The notes beneath the pieces are model-generated. The model did not search any database. It was not told the origin of the DNA and was given only the letters and a program-made list of their open reading frames with translations. A stretch of 64,000 nucleotides of DNA, taken from contig BCKQ01000001.1 in NCBI GenBank assembly GCA_001600695.1, positions 2,260,722 through 2,324,721 of the forward strand. The letters run 5' to 3'. Origin of the DNA: Ascoidea asiatica. Lineage: Eukaryota > Ascomycota > Saccharomycetes > Ascoideales > Ascoideaceae. The position numbers were made by a program, and so were the translations under genes. Position 1 is the first letter of the stretch, and each line of letters begins with the position of its first letter. Below are positions 62,935 to 64,000 of the stretch, in pieces.

Positions 62935-63954
62935 ATGAAAATGGAAGAATTACCAATCGTTAAGGTTACTACAAAATCAGCTTCTCAACAAGTTTCTTTT
63001 CTTGGAGGTTTTCTTGCCGGTGGTTTAGCAAGTTGTGGTGCTGTTACAATAACAAACCCAATTGAATTAGCAAAAACAAGAATGCAATTACAAGGTGAAT
63101 TAATTTCAAAAAATTCTTTAACTAATTCTCCTTATCGTAATCCTATACAAGCAATTTATTTAATCTTTAAACAAGAAGGTATTTATGGTATTCAAAAAGG
63201 TTTGTCTTGTTCTTATGTTTATCAAATGTGTTTAAATGGTTGTAGATTTGGTTTTTATGAACCTTTAAGAAAAATTGCAAATAATTATTATTATAGTAAT
63301 ACAACTACTAAAGCTAATATAGAATCAATTCAAAATATTCCAATAAATTTTGTTTGTGGTGGTTTAGCTGGGATGGCTGGTGCTGCAATTGGTTCTCCAT
63401 TTTATCTTGTTAAAACAAGAATGCAATCTTATACAAATTCCAAAATTAATATTGTTGGGCAACAATCTAATTATAGTAGTTTATCACAAGCTTTAATTCA
63501 AATTCATAAAAATGAAAATGGTATAAAAGGTTTATTTAGAGGTCTTGATGCTGCTGTTTTTAGAACTGGTATAGGTTCTGCAGTTCAATTATCTTCCTAT
63601 TATTTAATTAAAAATGAATCTTTAAAATTAAATTTAAGTCCATTTAAAAATTTAGATTTAAATTCTCCAATTTTACATTTATTTTCAAGTACAATTGCTG
63701 GAATTTTAGTAAGTACAATTATGAATCCATTAGATGTAATTTTAACTAGAATTTATAATCAAAAAGGTAATTTATATTCTGGCCCAATTGATTGTTTTAA
63801 AAAAACTATAAAATTTGAAGGATTTTTAGCTTTATATAAAGGTTTACCTGCTCAAATGTTTAGAATGGTTCCGCATACTATTCTTTGTTTGATATTTATG
63901 GAACAAACGATGAAAATAACTAAAAATATTGAACAAAAATTTATATATAACTAA
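62935..63954 (+). CDS. OAC1: Mitochondrial oxaloacetate/sulphate carrier
   Basis: A 339-residue mitochondrial carrier-family protein of the inner membrane. Three tandem repeats of about 100 residues each carry a signature motif: NPIELAKTRMQLQ, SPFYLVKTRMQSY and NPLDVILTRIYNQKG. The last, with LYSGPIDCFKKTIKFEGFLALYKGLPAQMFRMVPHTILCL, is nearly identical to yeast Oac1, which imports oxaloacetate and sulphate and exports alpha-isopropylmalate for leucine synthesis. IGSPFYLVKTR and RGLDAAVFRTGIGSAVQL also match. Two Met codons open the frame (62935 and 62941); the first is used. A poly-Thr/Asn patch separates repeats 1 and 2. Only 46 bases remain after the stop. Confidence 0.94.
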   Translation: MKMEELPIVKVTTKSASQQVSFLGGFLAGGLASCGAVTITNPIELAKTRMQLQGELISKNSLTNSPYRNPIQAIYLIFKQEGIYGIQKGLSCSYVYQMCLNGCRFGFYEPLRKIANNYYYSNTTTKANIESIQNIPINFVCGGLAGMAGAAIGSPFYLVKTRMQSYTNSKINIVGQQSNYSSLSQALIQIHKNENGIKGLFRGLDAAVFRTGIGSAVQLSSYYLIKNESLKLNLSPFKNLDLNSPILHLFSSTIAGILVSTIMNPLDVILTRIYNQKGNLYSGPIDCFKKTIKFEGFLALYKGLPAQMFRMVPHTILCLIFMEQTMKITKNIEQKFIYN

Positions 63955-64000
63955 TATTTTAAACAACTTTATATAATTATAATTCCATATATAAACTCAA

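Overview
This window is a very A+T-rich stretch of nuclear chromosome from a budding yeast (Saccharomycotina). Nearly every gene matches a well-known ascomycete yeast family (RAI1, RFC1, HFD1, LMO1, CBK1, PRS1, YAF9, MET18, SHB17, NUD1, RTT102, WSS1, HEM1, SKI2, OAC1). Genes are compact and almost intron-free, and the one clear intron (RFC1) has yeast-type signals (GTAAGT, ACTAAC, CATAG). Many proteins carry long Asn runs encoded by AAT repeats. TAA, TAG and TGA all end genes here. CTG codons are too rare to decide whether CTG is read as Leu or Ser. I saw no tRNA, rRNA, LTR retrotransposon, CRISPR array or convincing centromere.

Layout. 1-9 kb: a sterylglucosidase (EGH1, cut by the left edge), the RAI1/DXO decapping nuclease, an unassigned N-anchored coiled-coil protein, and spliced RFC1, all on minus. 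9.8-23.2 kb: HFD1 (-), LMO1 (+), CBK1 (-), BER1 (+), PRS1 (-), in divergent and convergent pairs with divergent spacers up to 2.3 kb. 24.6-32 kb, all plus: a Cys-less redoxin-fold protein, a 55-residue secreted GPI-like peptide, YAF9 and MET18. 32-45 kb: a BED-finger protein (-), a LEA-like N-anchored protein (+), SHB17 (-), a JmjC hydroxylase (+), a large probably mitochondrial protein (+) and a small Cys-rich protein (-). 45-64 kb: NUD1 (-), an enlarged RTT102 (-), WSS1 (+), HEM1 (+), SKI2 (-), a zinc alcohol dehydrogenase (+) and OAC1 (+).

The genes do not form one pathway. Recurrent themes are RNA decay (RAI1, SKI2), genome maintenance and chromatin (RFC1, WSS1, YAF9, RTT102, MET18), mitotic-exit and morphogenesis signalling (NUD1, CBK1), and mitochondrial or central metabolism (HEM1, OAC1, SHB17, HFD1, PRS1).

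The least ordinary feature is in the spacers. Several contain sharply bounded G+C-rich islands in otherwise A+T-rich DNA. The islands are rich in perfect inverted repeats and some share long exact words: GGGTCCGGGCT near 44.2 and 50.0 kb, ACTCCGCGG near 50.0 and 53.4 kb, and TTAGCGAAC near 34.3 kb and, inverted, near 53.7 kb. The island at 44149-44340 has consecutive compatible stems and is the best candidate for an undescribed structured RNA or a dispersed G+C cluster element.
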